A stretch of 34,684 nucleotides of DNA, from positions 1-34,684 of the IMG/VR virus record IMGVR_UViG_3300021963_000379; one strand, written 5' to 3'. Shown here one piece after another: positions 21,568-30,402 of the stretch. Every line of letters begins with the position of its first letter. The stretch's first letter is position 1. The position numbers and the translations under genes are program-made. Source of the DNA: a virus. The notes under the pieces are model-generated. The model was given only the letters and a program-made list of their open reading frames with translations, had not been told where the DNA came from and searched no databases.

Positions 21568-23552
21568 TATCCAAACATTAAGAAATAGTTATTATTTTGG
21601 GCAGAGCTAATTGTATATACAATAAATATTACTCCTTGACCGCCAGCAGTACCAGCAGTAAAAGTACCAGTAGTTGTGACTCGACCCCCTGCTCCACCGC
21701 CACCATATAGACCCGAAACAGGAGTGGCTGAACCAGTTGCGTTTCCACCGCCACCACCGCCACCACCTAACGTATTTTGAAGGTCTATACCTGCACCACC
21801 AGAACCGCCTGAACCAGTATTGGCAGCACCGCCACCGCCACCGCCAATTGTTCCAGCCGTTCCACTACCGCTTGCACTTCCAGCGCCACCGCCTGTACCA
21901 GCAAAGTTATTTCCACCATTACCGCCTTGAGCAGATGTGGCATTTGCACCATTAGAACCACCGCCATTACCACCACCGCCACCACCTGCTATGTTTGCTG
22001 TGGTTGTAGAGCCAAATCCATTGCCGCCATTACCGCCTATTCCGTTAAATCCACCTGCTCCACCGCCAGCACCTGCTCCATAACCTTGTGAAGCAGTTGT
22101 ACCAAACGCACCAGCACCACCTGTACCACCAGCAAATGTTCCTGTACCACCTGCACCGCCTGATGAAGTTGGGGTTGTTGCGGCATTGCCTTTAGAACCG
22201 CCACCAGCCGTTGATGCTCCACTATTCCATGTAGTAGAGCCACCATTTGTATTTCCAGCAGAAGTACCAATAGTGTATGCAACAGAAGCGGCTGGGGTTA
22301 ATGATTGATTGGATAGGGCAGTATATCCACCGCCACCACCGCCACCCCCTGCTGCTCGGTTATTTCCTGATACTGCGGCAGTTGCACCGCCACCACCAGC
22401 ACCAATTAAATAAATATTGTTATTACTGCTATTCCAATCGCTTGGTACTGTCCAAGTAGTGCCTGTTGTTAAACGATAGGCTTTTTGGGTTGTGCCATCT
22501 ATAAACGCTATGCCTGAGTTATTACCGCCATTAGTAGAATTTGCGCCAGCATATACAAGGTAAGGGTTTGATGCCCCTAAAGTGTAGGACATATTAATGT
22601 CCGTAAACGACATATAGTCAAGATTAATTTGACTACCGCCATAGGTAATGGTTCTTAGTGTTCCAACAGCAGATGAATTAACTGTTACTACGTTTCCGCT
22701 TGTACCTGTAACAGTCCAATTTGTAATAGTGACATTACCAGCAAAACTAATTGTGTGTGCAACAGTTTTTGTGCTAGACAATGTTGTAAAAGTGGTTGTT
22801 CCGTTAATAGTTAATGTTGATATTCCTGTTGTGCCACCGATACTTAATGTTCCAAAAGTTAATCCACCGCCAATAAATGTTCTAGAAGATGTAGTTGTAT
22901 TAGTTAAATTAATGGTGGATGATGCACCACTAAAAGTAAGTCCTGTTGTGTTTGATGTAGTCCAAACAGTACCAGTACCGCTTAAATTAACAGTAGAAGT
23001 ACCTAATGTAAGCGTTCTAGTATTTGAGTTTGAACTTGAAAAGTTATTAGCTGTAACAGTTTGATTATTAGTATTTAACGACCCATTGGTTAATGTAATA
23101 CTTCCTGTAGAAGTTAAATTATCTTGTAATGTCCAACCACCGCCTATTCCATTAAATATTATTTGTTGACCAGTAGAACTAATTGTTATTCCATTAGTAG
23201 TAATAGTTTTACCAGTTGTGGTTGCAGCAAAAGCTATAGAAGAAGTTACATTTATTGTTAAATTTGTTGATGATAATGTGCAATTTCCAAAAATTGATAA
23301 AGTACTAACAGAAAGCGTCATTGCACCGTCAAGAGCATCAACGCCTGTACCAAAACTCATATTGTTACAGACTGCTGACGAACTAGTAACAGTAAATGTG
23401 CCTGTTCCTACATTGGAGTTTTTATCAAAAATAACATCATCAGCAGATGTAGGTACTCCTGCACCACCACTACCACCTGAACTAGATGCCCAAGGGGTTG
23501 TAGATGATGCGTTCCAAGTGCCTGTTCCGCCGACCCAATAGTATGTTGCCAT
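21567..23552 (-). CDS. Glycine-rich repetitive fibre/adhesin
   Basis: A 661-residue protein. Residues 1-380 are made of short Thr/Ser/Asn repeats (e.g. LTLGTSTVNLSGTGTVWTTS) consistent with a beta-solenoid or beta-helix. Residues about 385-640 are a Gly/Ala/Asn-rich block with runs such as AAGGGGGGGGYTALS and ending GGQGVIFIVYTIS, the glycine-rich type of adhesin tip known from phage receptor-binding proteins (polyglycine II-like). It begins ATYYWVGGTGTWNASSTT. It probably binds the host surface or decorates the head. It abuts the 54-residue gene upstream (TAA-ATG). Confidence 0.8.
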   Translation of the reverse strand: MATYYWVGGTGTWNASSTTPWASSSGGSGGAGVPTSADDVIFDKNSNVGTGTFTVTSSSAVCNNMSFGTGVDALDGAMTLSVSTLSIFGNCTLSSTNLTINVTSSIAFAATTTGKTITTNGITISSTGQQIIFNGIGGGWTLQDNLTSTGSITLTNGSLNTNNQTVTANNFSSSNSNTRTLTLGTSTVNLSGTGTVWTTSNTTGLTFSGASSTINLTNTTTSSRTFIGGGLTFGTLSIGGTTGISTLTINGTTTFTTLSSTKTVAHTISFAGNVTITNWTVTGTSGNVVTVNSSAVGTLRTITYGGSQINLDYMSFTDINMSYTLGASNPYLVYAGANSTNGGNNSGIAFIDGTTQKAYRLTTGTTWTVPSDWNSSNNNIYLIGAGGGGATAAVSGNNRAAGGGGGGGGYTALSNQSLTPAASVAYTIGTSAGNTNGGSTTWNSGASTAGGGSKGNAATTPTSSGGAGGTGTFAGGTGGAGAFGTTASQGYGAGAGGGAGGFNGIGGNGGNGFGSTTTANIAGGGGGGNGGGSNGANATSAQGGNGGNNFAGTGGGAGSASGSGTAGTIGGGGGGAANTGSGGSGGAGIDLQNTLGGGGGGGGNATGSATPVSGLYGGGGAGGRVTTTGTFTAGTAGGQGVIFIVYTISSAQNNNYFLMFG

Positions 23553-23717
23553 TTACTGCGCCTGTGGTGGGTTAAAGCGTGTGCCATCCCAAATATAGCC
23601 AATGTCGCAAAATGGAATTTCTACCAAAGTACAGCCTTCAGGCGGTGTATCGGTAGGTTCGGCAACAATCATATTTACCACAATATTATTAGAATCTACT
23701 ACTGCACAATTAGCCAT
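23553..23717 (-). CDS. Small fibre-associated protein
   Basis: A 54-residue protein, MANCAVVDSNNIVVNMIVAE and a C-terminal CDIGYIWDGTRFNPPQAQ. The 'YiWDGt.F' ending is common in short phage tail or fibre proteins and in fibre C-termini. A strong ribosome site (GAGGT, 5 nt spacing) precedes its ATG, and its stop is immediately followed by the ATG of the glycine-rich adhesin. Probably an accessory or capping element of that adhesin; the role is inferred. Confidence 0.7.
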   Translation of the reverse strand: MANCAVVDSNNIVVNMIVAEPTDTPPEGCTLVEIPFCDIGYIWDGTRFNPPQAQ

Positions 23718-23718
23718 T

Positions 23719-25083
23719 TTATACCTCGCTTGCTACTGCTACGACATCCCAAAAGGAGTCAGCTAAGTTATATACACAACCTACATAAATTGTTTTATTG
23801 GCGGTTGTTGTCAAAGGTAAAGTTGTGCCAATAACTCGATAACCGCCAGCCGATGTTACCCAAGTTAAAGTTCTGTTTGTTCCGTTGTCTTTGATTCGGA
23901 TTGACAATCTTTGCCCATCCGTAGGTGTTCCGCTAGGGATTTGAATATTGCTAGTACCAGTAAGACTAGTAATATTATATTGGTCAGCAGTATCGCTAGT
24001 AGGAGTAATATTTCCACTTGTCGTTGCTCCATTTGAACCGATGCGGTTAGTAACTCGTTTGTTGGTTAAAGTCTGTGTTCCTGTTAGGGTAGCTACAGTA
24101 GAATCAATCGCAACAGTAACCGAACCAGCACCCTCAGTAATACTTATGCCTGTGCCGTCTGTTAAATTAGCGTTTTTCCATACGCCAATAGGACTTGTGG
24201 TTGCATCATAAATCAGCAAGTTACCGCTTTGTGGGCTAGTGATGCGTACATCATGCAATTCGTCTAATTCGTAGCCATTATCGACTTTGACATAAATAGA
24301 ACCTACGGTGTTATCTACACGCTCTACCCATCCTACAACTACTAGTTGGTCGGGGGCTTGGGGTTTTGTGGTTGTTACTGCACCCGCAGTCGTGGGAGAT
24401 AGATAGACTGTAGCCCCTGCGGTCAATCCTGTGGTGTTTAGCTTATACAAAGCACCCGATACGATAATGAAGCCTTCTGCACCATTAGTCATGGTTTCAG
24501 CGACTAAACCGATTGTGCCGTAAGAGGTAGCTTCTACATCGGCTCTTGCTAGTTTGACAGCTACTCGGTTACCTTGTGCCCCTGAAATATAGACTGCTTG
24601 ACCTTTAGTTAAGGTTGTGCCGCTATCGTTAAATACTCGTGCGTATTCTTGTGTACCGACTTGCAGGTTTACATTGCCGCCTTTAAGAGCAACAGTCGGC
24701 ACTCCATCGCCATCATCCCATGAGATTGTGCCCACAGTAGTCGGTACAGTTGCTGGTGTTGTATCTAACCCAAGAGAATTGGCGTTAATGATGTTGCCAT
24801 TGTCATCAAGGGTTATGGTTGAGTTCTGAATTAGCTTGCCAGTTGTTAGGTCAAAGCGAGTAATGGCGTTATCTGTAGCGGATGCTGGGCCAGTTACATC
24901 GCCTAACCCTGTTACGCCTGTGATTGAACCGCCAGTAATATTGACGTTATTGGCATCCTGCTCTGCCATTGTTCCCAAACCAACTAAGGTATGGTCAGCG
25001 TTCCAATCACTAGGTCTAACTAAACTTGTGTCATCTGTGTCAGGGATTGTGCTGACTTTAGTATGTTTAACTGTTATTGTCAT
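23719..25083 (-). CDS. Tail/head fibre-like protein
   Basis: A 454-residue protein with the fibre N-terminal signature 'KHTKVSTIPDTDDTSLVRPS' then DWNADHTL, followed by beta-rich repeats. A GTQTLTNKRVTNRIGS segment (about residue 342) is a classic fibre repeat, and the C-terminal domain ends LADSFWDVVAVASEV. It is probably a fibre that attaches to the portal or head vertex, being next to the portal gene. Overlap with the portal stop is 4 nt. It heads the adhesin island between portal and scaffold. Confidence 0.75.
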   Translation of the reverse strand: MTITVKHTKVSTIPDTDDTSLVRPSDWNADHTLVGLGTMAEQDANNVNITGGSITGVTGLGDVTGPASATDNAITRFDLTTGKLIQNSTITLDDNGNIINANSLGLDTTPATVPTTVGTISWDDGDGVPTVALKGGNVNLQVGTQEYARVFNDSGTTLTKGQAVYISGAQGNRVAVKLARADVEATSYGTIGLVAETMTNGAEGFIIVSGALYKLNTTGLTAGATVYLSPTTAGAVTTTKPQAPDQLVVVGWVERVDNTVGSIYVKVDNGYELDELHDVRITSPQSGNLLIYDATTSPIGVWKNANLTDGTGISITEGAGSVTVAIDSTVATLTGTQTLTNKRVTNRIGSNGATTSGNITPTSDTADQYNITSLTGTSNIQIPSGTPTDGQRLSIRIKDNGTNRTLTWVTSAGGYRVIGTTLPLTTTANKTIYVGCVYNLADSFWDVVAVASEV

Positions 25084-27392
25084 TGGACACCTATGATTTT
25101 GCCTGCTTCATCCCTTATTACTTGTTTTGGTTGGCTTAGTTTGTCTATTAAAGCTCCTAAAGTAGCAGTCATTTCTTGATTACCTTGAGCAATAGCGTTG
25201 GCTATCGGGGCTAATGGGTGTTCAAGGTTCTGAATCATGTTCTCATCATTGTCGTATTGTTCGGCGATTCCCTCGCCACTATCTACACCTGCGGAGATAC
25301 GAGCCGTTTCAATCTTAGCCCCGTTATTGATATAAGCAAGCAAGAGTTGGGTATTACGCTCAGTCATCATCTTCATCTGAGCTAACTTCATCTCCATCTC
25401 TCGGTCTTGAGCATTACGCTGTTCTTCAAGTTGGAACTTAAGTTGATTCTCTTGTGCCTGATATTCCTGCTTAGCCTTTTCCAATTCAATTTGAGCAGCC
25501 ATCTTCTGTTGTTCAAGTTGTGCAGTAATTTGAGCCTCGGCTTGTTTCGCCTGAGTTTGAGCCGCCATTTTCTGTTGTTCCATCTGCGATTGCATTTGGA
25601 GTTTCTGAATCTCAATAGGTGGTGGTTTAGGTTGCCCTTCCATCGCTTTAGCCTTATTTCTAAATTGGTCGGCAGTTTCATCAATAAGCCCTTCCATACC
25701 TTTGCCAGCCTTAAACGCAGTAACCCCAAACTTGAGCATCTCCATGAGTAATGGGGTTAGTTCAGGGGCTTGGGTAGCTACTGGTAAGGCTTGGTTCATA
25801 AACTGGGATAAAGCACCTAAAAACTCGATTCTGTCGGCTTTTTCTTGTTGCTCATCCTGATAAATCATGGAATCGCTAGATACCTCAATTCTAAAGTTCT
25901 TAGCGGGTTCGTCTTTCAATAACTGTAAGGCTTGCGGTACTAACTGTTGGTCTTGTGGGCTTAGTTGCATTGCACCACTAATTTTCACGATGGTGTCATC
26001 TGTGAAATGCTTGCAGATAATCTGTGCCTTGATACTTAGAAGCTCGGTAGCAAAGTCCACGACTGCGTGTTGCATATTCTTAAGTCTGCCTGCTGCGTTA
26101 TTAGACTTAATAATCTGTGCACCAAGCGTTTCATTGGGGTCTGTCTGTCCCCGTTGAATGTCGGCAATGCCCATAATCTCGTAAATCTGACCCTTGACTT
26201 GCTCCATAGCCTGATAAGCCATCGTCAAGCCTTGAGCGATTGGGGTTATATCTACTAGGTCAATAGCCCCTTTCATGCCTTGTTTCTCAGCAAAAGCAGC
26301 CCAGTTCTTAACTGGTATCAGGGTATTGTTTTCGCCCTCAGAAAATAGTCTTGCAAGGCTTGGCTCGGATGCGTCATAGACACCCCGTACTTTTAAGGCG
26401 TTAATAAAGCCATCTATGCGGTCTGCCAGCGTGTCTAACTGCTTGGCTTGGTCTTGGTATAGTACAAAGTCAGGTACAGGCTCTAAGCTGTCTGTAGTCA
26501 ATGTGGCGTACATTGGTTTAGGGCAAGGGAAGAATCCCTCTAACTGTAGTGGGTCATCTTTTTCGTCAAGAATCTCACCCATTGACTTGCTAATCCAAAA
26601 TACTTTGCCTTGTTCTTTATCCCAAATCTCATAGATACAGGCTTGGAAATGTTCGGCAGTCATCTGTTTTGTAGCCCATTTGTCTGACTCAGGCTTAGTA
26701 TCTAGCGGAATCTTACCGCCAACTTCTTCACCAAAGCGGTCAATCAGAGCTTGTCGGCTCATATAGACTTTACGCCATACGGCTGTTACTTCTTCCCAAG
26801 TCCTGCCAACAGTATGGCCAAAATCACGCCAATGCACATAATCAACAGGGGCACACTCATATTCAATGCGTTCCTGCGACTCCACCAGTTCAGCGTTTTC
26901 CGTTTCTGCTTCATCGGCATCCTCTGTAATCTGTAGCCCATCTTCGGGCATTTGACCTGCAATACCTTCATTAATGTTATTTTGCTCTGCAACAATATGT
27001 GGCTCATAACGAACCCATGCCGTACCTCTACCACCTAATAATCGGTCAAGAACTGCGTTATCCATAGCGGAGCGATAGTCATGGTAATGCTCAACTTCGT
27101 ACTCTAAAGCCCGTTCTAGCATCATTGACGCTACTCGACCTATTGGGTCGTTATCTCTAAACCTACGGCTTACATCGGGGCGTGGCAGTCTAGCAAAGAT
27201 GGCAGGTTTGATGACCTGAACATTAGACCAAAGGATATTAAAGCGAGCATTGGGGTTATTACGGGTACGGCTGTCATCACGATAACGCTTAATAATTCTT
27301 GGTACTCTTGCTTCCCATTCCCTAAAAGACTTGTCGTACTGGGCGATGGTGTTGTACCAATCTTCGTAAGTCTTGTTTAGCGTATCGTTCAT
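25080..27392 (-). CDS. Portal protein (P22-like)
   Basis: A 770-residue portal of the P22-like family. The N-terminal helical region (YDKSFREWEARVPRIIKRYR) is followed by NARFNILWSNVQVIKPAIFA, the conserved core start, and RVASMMLERALEYEVEHYHD. The middle (about residues 350-500) contains MAYQAMEQVKGQIYEIMGIA and QRGQTDPNETLGAQI, typical of the crown/wing helices. The C-terminal 200 residues form a Gln/Lys-rich coiled coil (the barrel). It makes the dodecameric DNA entry ring. Length and architecture fit the family, and it directly follows the large terminase gene. Confidence 0.9.
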   Translation of the reverse strand: MNDTLNKTYEDWYNTIAQYDKSFREWEARVPRIIKRYRDDSRTRNNPNARFNILWSNVQVIKPAIFARLPRPDVSRRFRDNDPIGRVASMMLERALEYEVEHYHDYRSAMDNAVLDRLLGGRGTAWVRYEPHIVAEQNNINEGIAGQMPEDGLQITEDADEAETENAELVESQERIEYECAPVDYVHWRDFGHTVGRTWEEVTAVWRKVYMSRQALIDRFGEEVGGKIPLDTKPESDKWATKQMTAEHFQACIYEIWDKEQGKVFWISKSMGEILDEKDDPLQLEGFFPCPKPMYATLTTDSLEPVPDFVLYQDQAKQLDTLADRIDGFINALKVRGVYDASEPSLARLFSEGENNTLIPVKNWAAFAEKQGMKGAIDLVDITPIAQGLTMAYQAMEQVKGQIYEIMGIADIQRGQTDPNETLGAQIIKSNNAAGRLKNMQHAVVDFATELLSIKAQIICKHFTDDTIVKISGAMQLSPQDQQLVPQALQLLKDEPAKNFRIEVSSDSMIYQDEQQEKADRIEFLGALSQFMNQALPVATQAPELTPLLMEMLKFGVTAFKAGKGMEGLIDETADQFRNKAKAMEGQPKPPPIEIQKLQMQSQMEQQKMAAQTQAKQAEAQITAQLEQQKMAAQIELEKAKQEYQAQENQLKFQLEEQRNAQDREMEMKLAQMKMMTERNTQLLLAYINNGAKIETARISAGVDSGEGIAEQYDNDENMIQNLEHPLAPIANAIAQGNQEMTATLGALIDKLSQPKQVIRDEAGKIIGVQ

Positions 27393-27394
27393 AG

Positions 27395-28756
27395 TTAATA
27401 CCTTTGATATTTATTTTGTGGGGCGGTTTTCCACATTTCCTCTAGCGTAACCTCATTCTGTCCAACAACGATGCCACGAATCGGTGCGTTTTGCTTTGCA
27501 ATTTCTGCTTCATCTCGCCAAGCCACAGAAAGCATCCTAAAAGCATCCGCTCCATGACTAGTCCAATCATGTCTAGGCTTATCTCTAAATACTTTCTTAT
27601 CTTCATCGTACTCCCGTTGGTACTGACGCAAACATTCAATGCCTTCTGAACACTTCATGGCATCAAACCAAGTGCGACTTAACGCCATTCTTGTAGCTTG
27701 TATGCCGTCTTGTAATGACAGATTAGGTACGATTTTAAACAAATTTCCGCTTTTTAGGGGTAATTTATCGATTAATTGTTCAATTATTGACTTACCACCG
27801 CTTGCTAAAGTTTTAGCTCGTGCATCGTGTGGTAGCCAATGTGTACCATATTCGTATGGTCGTTCTTTAATTTGATTGGCGTAATAGACAATCGGTTGCC
27901 CATGAGCTTCGTGGTAATCCAATACTCTTATCTCACCATGCACCACTTGAAACCACCAAATAGCCGTAGCATCGTTAAAGCCCAAGTCCCAAGCAGTATG
28001 CACAGGGAATAGGGTGTCACACTCAACCTTATCAATACGCCCTGCATCGGTCAGTAGTCGCATTTCTGTGCCGTATATAGCACCAAGTATGGCAGCTTCA
28101 AAGCTACACTCAAACTCTTGCTGGTATTGGTCAACACTCATAGACTTTAAAGCATCGTCTAATTCAGCTTGTAGGATTAGCTTAGTTTGACTAGCTCGTA
28201 ATACAGAGCTATACCACTCATTTTTGTTAATCGTGGCGTACTGGTATATATCGTAAAAGGTATTGTGACCCTTTGGTGTTCCAATAAAGGTAGCCCAACC
28301 CTGTCTATCAGCCAATAGGGGTCGGATTACTTCGCCCCATATCTTTGGCTTCATGTCGGCATATTCGTCTAGAACTACGCCATCTAGGTATAAACCCCGC
28401 AAAGCATCAGGATTGTCTGCACCAAATAGACGAATTCTAGCCCCGTTGAATAACTCCACCCACAACTCTGAGATATTGTGCTTAAACCTAGCAGGCTCGC
28501 TAAACTGCATAAGGTAATCAAAAGCAATAGACTTAGCTTGAGCATAGTACGGGGCAATGTAGGCATATCGGGCATTTTCCTTAGTTTCGGTCAAAGCTCG
28601 CCAAAGAATGTCGTTAATACAGGCTACAGTCTTGCCAGCCCTGCGGTGGGCAATAATGACAGCCCATCGTTGTTGGCGGTCATGGAAGTCTAGGAATACA
28701 TCTCTAGGCTTATACAGTTCAATATTGAGGTCTGTATATTCGATTACTTCTTCCAT
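27395..28756 (-). CDS. Terminase large subunit
   Basis: A 453-residue packaging ATPase-nuclease. A Walker A variant AHRRAGKT is at residues 36-43, and Walker B with the catalytic Glu (GVVLDEYAD, D130/E131) follows. TFIGTPKGHNTFY (about 157) is the coupling motif. The RNase H-like nuclease domain begins HTAWDLGFNDATAIWWF (D257), with a C-terminal SHGADAFRM acidic residue. It cuts and pumps phage DNA into the prohead through the portal. It overlaps the small terminase gene by 13 nt and precedes the portal by 2 nt, the standard packaging order. Confidence 0.95.
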   Translation of the reverse strand: MEEVIEYTDLNIELYKPRDVFLDFHDRQQRWAVIIAHRRAGKTVACINDILWRALTETKENARYAYIAPYYAQAKSIAFDYLMQFSEPARFKHNISELWVELFNGARIRLFGADNPDALRGLYLDGVVLDEYADMKPKIWGEVIRPLLADRQGWATFIGTPKGHNTFYDIYQYATINKNEWYSSVLRASQTKLILQAELDDALKSMSVDQYQQEFECSFEAAILGAIYGTEMRLLTDAGRIDKVECDTLFPVHTAWDLGFNDATAIWWFQVVHGEIRVLDYHEAHGQPIVYYANQIKERPYEYGTHWLPHDARAKTLASGGKSIIEQLIDKLPLKSGNLFKIVPNLSLQDGIQATRMALSRTWFDAMKCSEGIECLRQYQREYDEDKKVFRDKPRHDWTSHGADAFRMLSVAWRDEAEIAKQNAPIRGIVVGQNEVTLEEMWKTAPQNKYQRY

Positions 28757-29031
28757 GTAACCACATATCGAATGGGTTTATCCTCGCTACCAGTATGCTC
28801 AGTACGGGCTAGTTTAGGTACATGGTATTCAGCCACTTGCATAAAGCAATCAAATGCGTGTTTAGGGCCGTATTTAGGGTCATCAGCAATGGCTTCTAGC
28901 CACTCTTGTAACTTATGGCTATTACCATCAACAAAGCGTGCTATGGCTTCTCTAGCCAATGCGGTGGATTTGTTAGGACTACCAGCAGGTCTGCCAGCAC
29001 CTTTGATATTTCTTAATTGTTTATTTTCCAT
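28744..29031 (-). CDS. Putative terminase small subunit
   Basis: A 95-residue helical protein with a 'KGAGRPAGSPNKSTALAREA' start, a motif of phage DNA-binding and packaging-associated proteins, followed by a helical core (FVDGNSHKLQEWLEAIADDP) and a C-terminal beta segment (RYVVTWKK). Its position just upstream of the large terminase supports a DNA-recognition role in packaging. The family signature is weak, so 'small terminase' rests partly on order. The ribosome site GAGGT precedes the ATG by 3 nt. Confidence 0.7.
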   Translation of the reverse strand: MENKQLRNIKGAGRPAGSPNKSTALAREAIARFVDGNSHKLQEWLEAIADDPKYGPKHAFDCFMQVAEYHVPKLARTEHTGSEDKPIRYVVTWKK

Positions 29032-29084
29032 ACTACCTCAAGTGATTGATTTAGTTAGGGTAAATTCTAATACTAAAACTAAGT

Positions 29085-29231
29085 TTATGCCATCTGTTTA
29101 ACAAATTGGTTAAAGTGCTTCATTAACTCCGCTTTACGCTTCATACGCTTATCTTCGTTCTTTTCTAGCGTAGATTGTTTGTGCGGTTGCAACAAAGAGT
29201 TCTCAGGTTTAATCTTTTCTTTTTTAAACAT
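29085..29231 (-). CDS. Small basic protein
   Basis: A 48-residue basic, helical protein (MFKKEKIKPENSLLQPHKQS then EKNEDKRMKRKAELMKHFNQ). AAGGA lies 6 nt before the ATG, and its start overlaps the previous stop (TAATG), so translation is likely. No family is recognised. It ends 53 nt before the small terminase gene. Confidence 0.6.
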   Translation of the reverse strand: MFKKEKIKPENSLLQPHKQSTLEKNEDKRMKRKAELMKHFNQFVKQMA

Positions 29232-29422
29232 TACATATCCTTCATTTTGTCGGTCAGCATTTGTTTTCTAGTCTTTTTGGGCGGTTTTGCAGTCTTAGCC
29301 GACTCAATAAAGTCTTGCTTGGTAGGAGCGTCTTTACTACCGACCTTGTTCATCTTTTCGCCTGAACCAGCTTTAATGCGTTCCCGCTTGGCGTGAATTG
29401 CAGCATATAGACCATGTTTCAT
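29231..29422 (-). CDS. Conserved small basic phage protein
   Basis: A 63-residue protein beginning MKHGLYAAIHAKRERIKAGS, then GEKMNKVGSKDAPTKQDFIE. The pattern 'GLYanI.aKR.RI.aGSGEkM...GskgaPt...F..sAKTAk' recurs near terminase genes in many phages; function unknown. The composition suggests nucleic-acid contact. Neighbouring genes are coupled by overlaps. Confidence 0.75.
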   Translation of the reverse strand: MKHGLYAAIHAKRERIKAGSGEKMNKVGSKDAPTKQDFIESAKTAKPPKKTRKQMLTDKMKDM

Positions 29423-29916
29423 TTGTAAGCTCCTACGGCTAATTTGAGTTCATCATTGCCTAAAAACTTGGCTACGGATTGGCAAAGCATATAAAAATCT
29501 TCATAACTAAAGTCAGATTTCATGCGATTAATAGCTTGGCATACCAATATTGTATTTTCTTTCGTATAACCAATGTTGCTATCAATACGCTCGATTGAAA
29601 CAGTATTAAGTTTGCCAGCTTCGAGGGTCATTTCTAACCCTGAATAGGGGCAAATTTTGTCTTGTTTATTCCAAAACTCAACTATATCGTTGATTTCTAA
29701 AGAAAATTCTTGTTTGCGTTTGTTTGCACTATTTTTGGCATTGCGTAAAAATATTTTAGCTCTTGTTTCTATTTTTGAATTAGCTTTTGCTAGGCTTAAT
29801 GCACCATTTATTCTGCAACAATTCTTGCACCAGCTATGCAAACCATCAACAGTATTGGTACTTTTAAAGAAAAAAGTATTTTCGTGACTTGTTTTGCATC
29901 TGAAGCAAGTTTTCAT
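29419..29916 (-). CDS. HNH endonuclease with zinc-finger N-terminus (probable homing endonuclease)
   Basis: A 165-residue protein. The N-terminus has two CxxC pairs (CFRCKTSHENTFFF, then WCKNCCRING) likely to bind zinc. The C-terminal half has the recombination-endonuclease-VII/HNH-like region ICPYSGLEM, then VSIERIDSNIGYTKENTILV and CQAINRMKSD, where 'siDRid...GY...N....c..iN..K' is the family signature. I used the ATG at 29916 (GGAG 6 nt upstream, TAATG overlap). It lies between small packaging-region genes, a usual insertion point for free-standing homing endonucleases, but it may also aid packaging or resolution. Confidence 0.82.
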   Translation of the reverse strand: MKTCFRCKTSHENTFFFKSTNTVDGLHSWCKNCCRINGALSLAKANSKIETRAKIFLRNAKNSANKRKQEFSLEINDIVEFWNKQDKICPYSGLEMTLEAGKLNTVSIERIDSNIGYTKENTILVCQAINRMKSDFSYEDFYMLCQSVAKFLGNDELKLAVGAYK

Positions 29917-30182
29917 TAGCAACTCCATCTCGCTCTTGCTGCTTTTCCTCGTTCCCCAGTCCAGCCTTTTGACCTTGCACAGAAACTATCATGGCGTGGC
30001 CCACTAGATTGGGGGGCTTGTAAATTTGCGTTGTTCTTGCGGTTATAGGCAGCTCTGCCTTTTGCCGTCATACCTGCACCTTCTTCAACCGATAAGTAAT
30101 TTCTACCTTTGCCTTTAGTGGTCTTAGGTATTGGTTTATCGTGCTTATCTATTGCTGCACGAATTTGGTCTTGTCGGCTCAT
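29916..30182 (-). CDS. Conserved small basic phage protein (GAGMTAKGRAAYN type)
   Basis: An 88-residue basic protein with EEGAGMTAKGRAAYNRKN, then LQAPQSSGPRHDSFCARSKG, a pattern common in small phage proteins upstream of terminases and resembling a domain of unknown function (I recall a DUF6321-like type, not verified). The conserved Arg/Cys-rich C-terminus suggests nucleic-acid or packaging association. The start follows a 23-nt gap and the stop overlaps the HNH gene start. Confidence 0.75.
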   Translation of the reverse strand: MSRQDQIRAAIDKHDKPIPKTTKGKGRNYLSVEEGAGMTAKGRAAYNRKNNANLQAPQSSGPRHDSFCARSKGWTGERGKAARARWSC

Positions 30183-30205
30183 ATTTCAAGAATTTTCAAG
30201 AAATT

Positions 30206-30391
30206 TCAGGCTTTTTCTTCAATGTACTTGCCGTAGGCTTCTTCTAGTTTATTCTTGCGGTTGCCTTTGGCGTATTTACGCTCAGTTGCAAGAGCAATAG
30301 CTACAGCTTGTTTCTTAGGTTTTCCAGCTTCCATCTCTTTTTTGATGTTCTTGCCTACCGCTTCTTTGCTACCTGATTTGACTAATGGCAT
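30206..30391 (-). CDS. Conserved small Lys-rich phage protein
   Basis: A 61-residue protein, MPLVKSGSKEAVGKNIKKEM then AGKPKKQAVAIALATER. The 'vgkNI..em.aGkp.kQAvAIAl' motif is widespread in phages of aquatic bacteria, with no assigned role. Two direct copies of TTTCAAGAA (30184-30192, 30194-30202) lie between its stop and the next start. The ribosome site AAAGGA precedes the ATG. Confidence 0.75.
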   Translation of the reverse strand: MPLVKSGSKEAVGKNIKKEMEAGKPKKQAVAIALATERKYAKGNRKNKLEEAYGKYIEEKA

Positions 30392-30402
30392 GATTTATCC
30401 TT

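Noticed and set aside
21737-22459. His/Arg-rich + strand frames opposite the glycine-rich block
   Set aside because: Reverse reading of Gly/Ala/Asn codon repeats; no start context.
22648-23064. 138-codon + strand frame in the fibre gene
   Set aside because: Val/Pro-rich antisense of a Thr/Ser/Asn repeat protein; low complexity explains the lack of stops.
25388-25751. 113- and 114-codon frames over the portal C-terminus
   Set aside because: Alternate-frame readings of a Gln/Lys/Leu-rich coiled-coil, low complexity and unlinked to any ribosome site.
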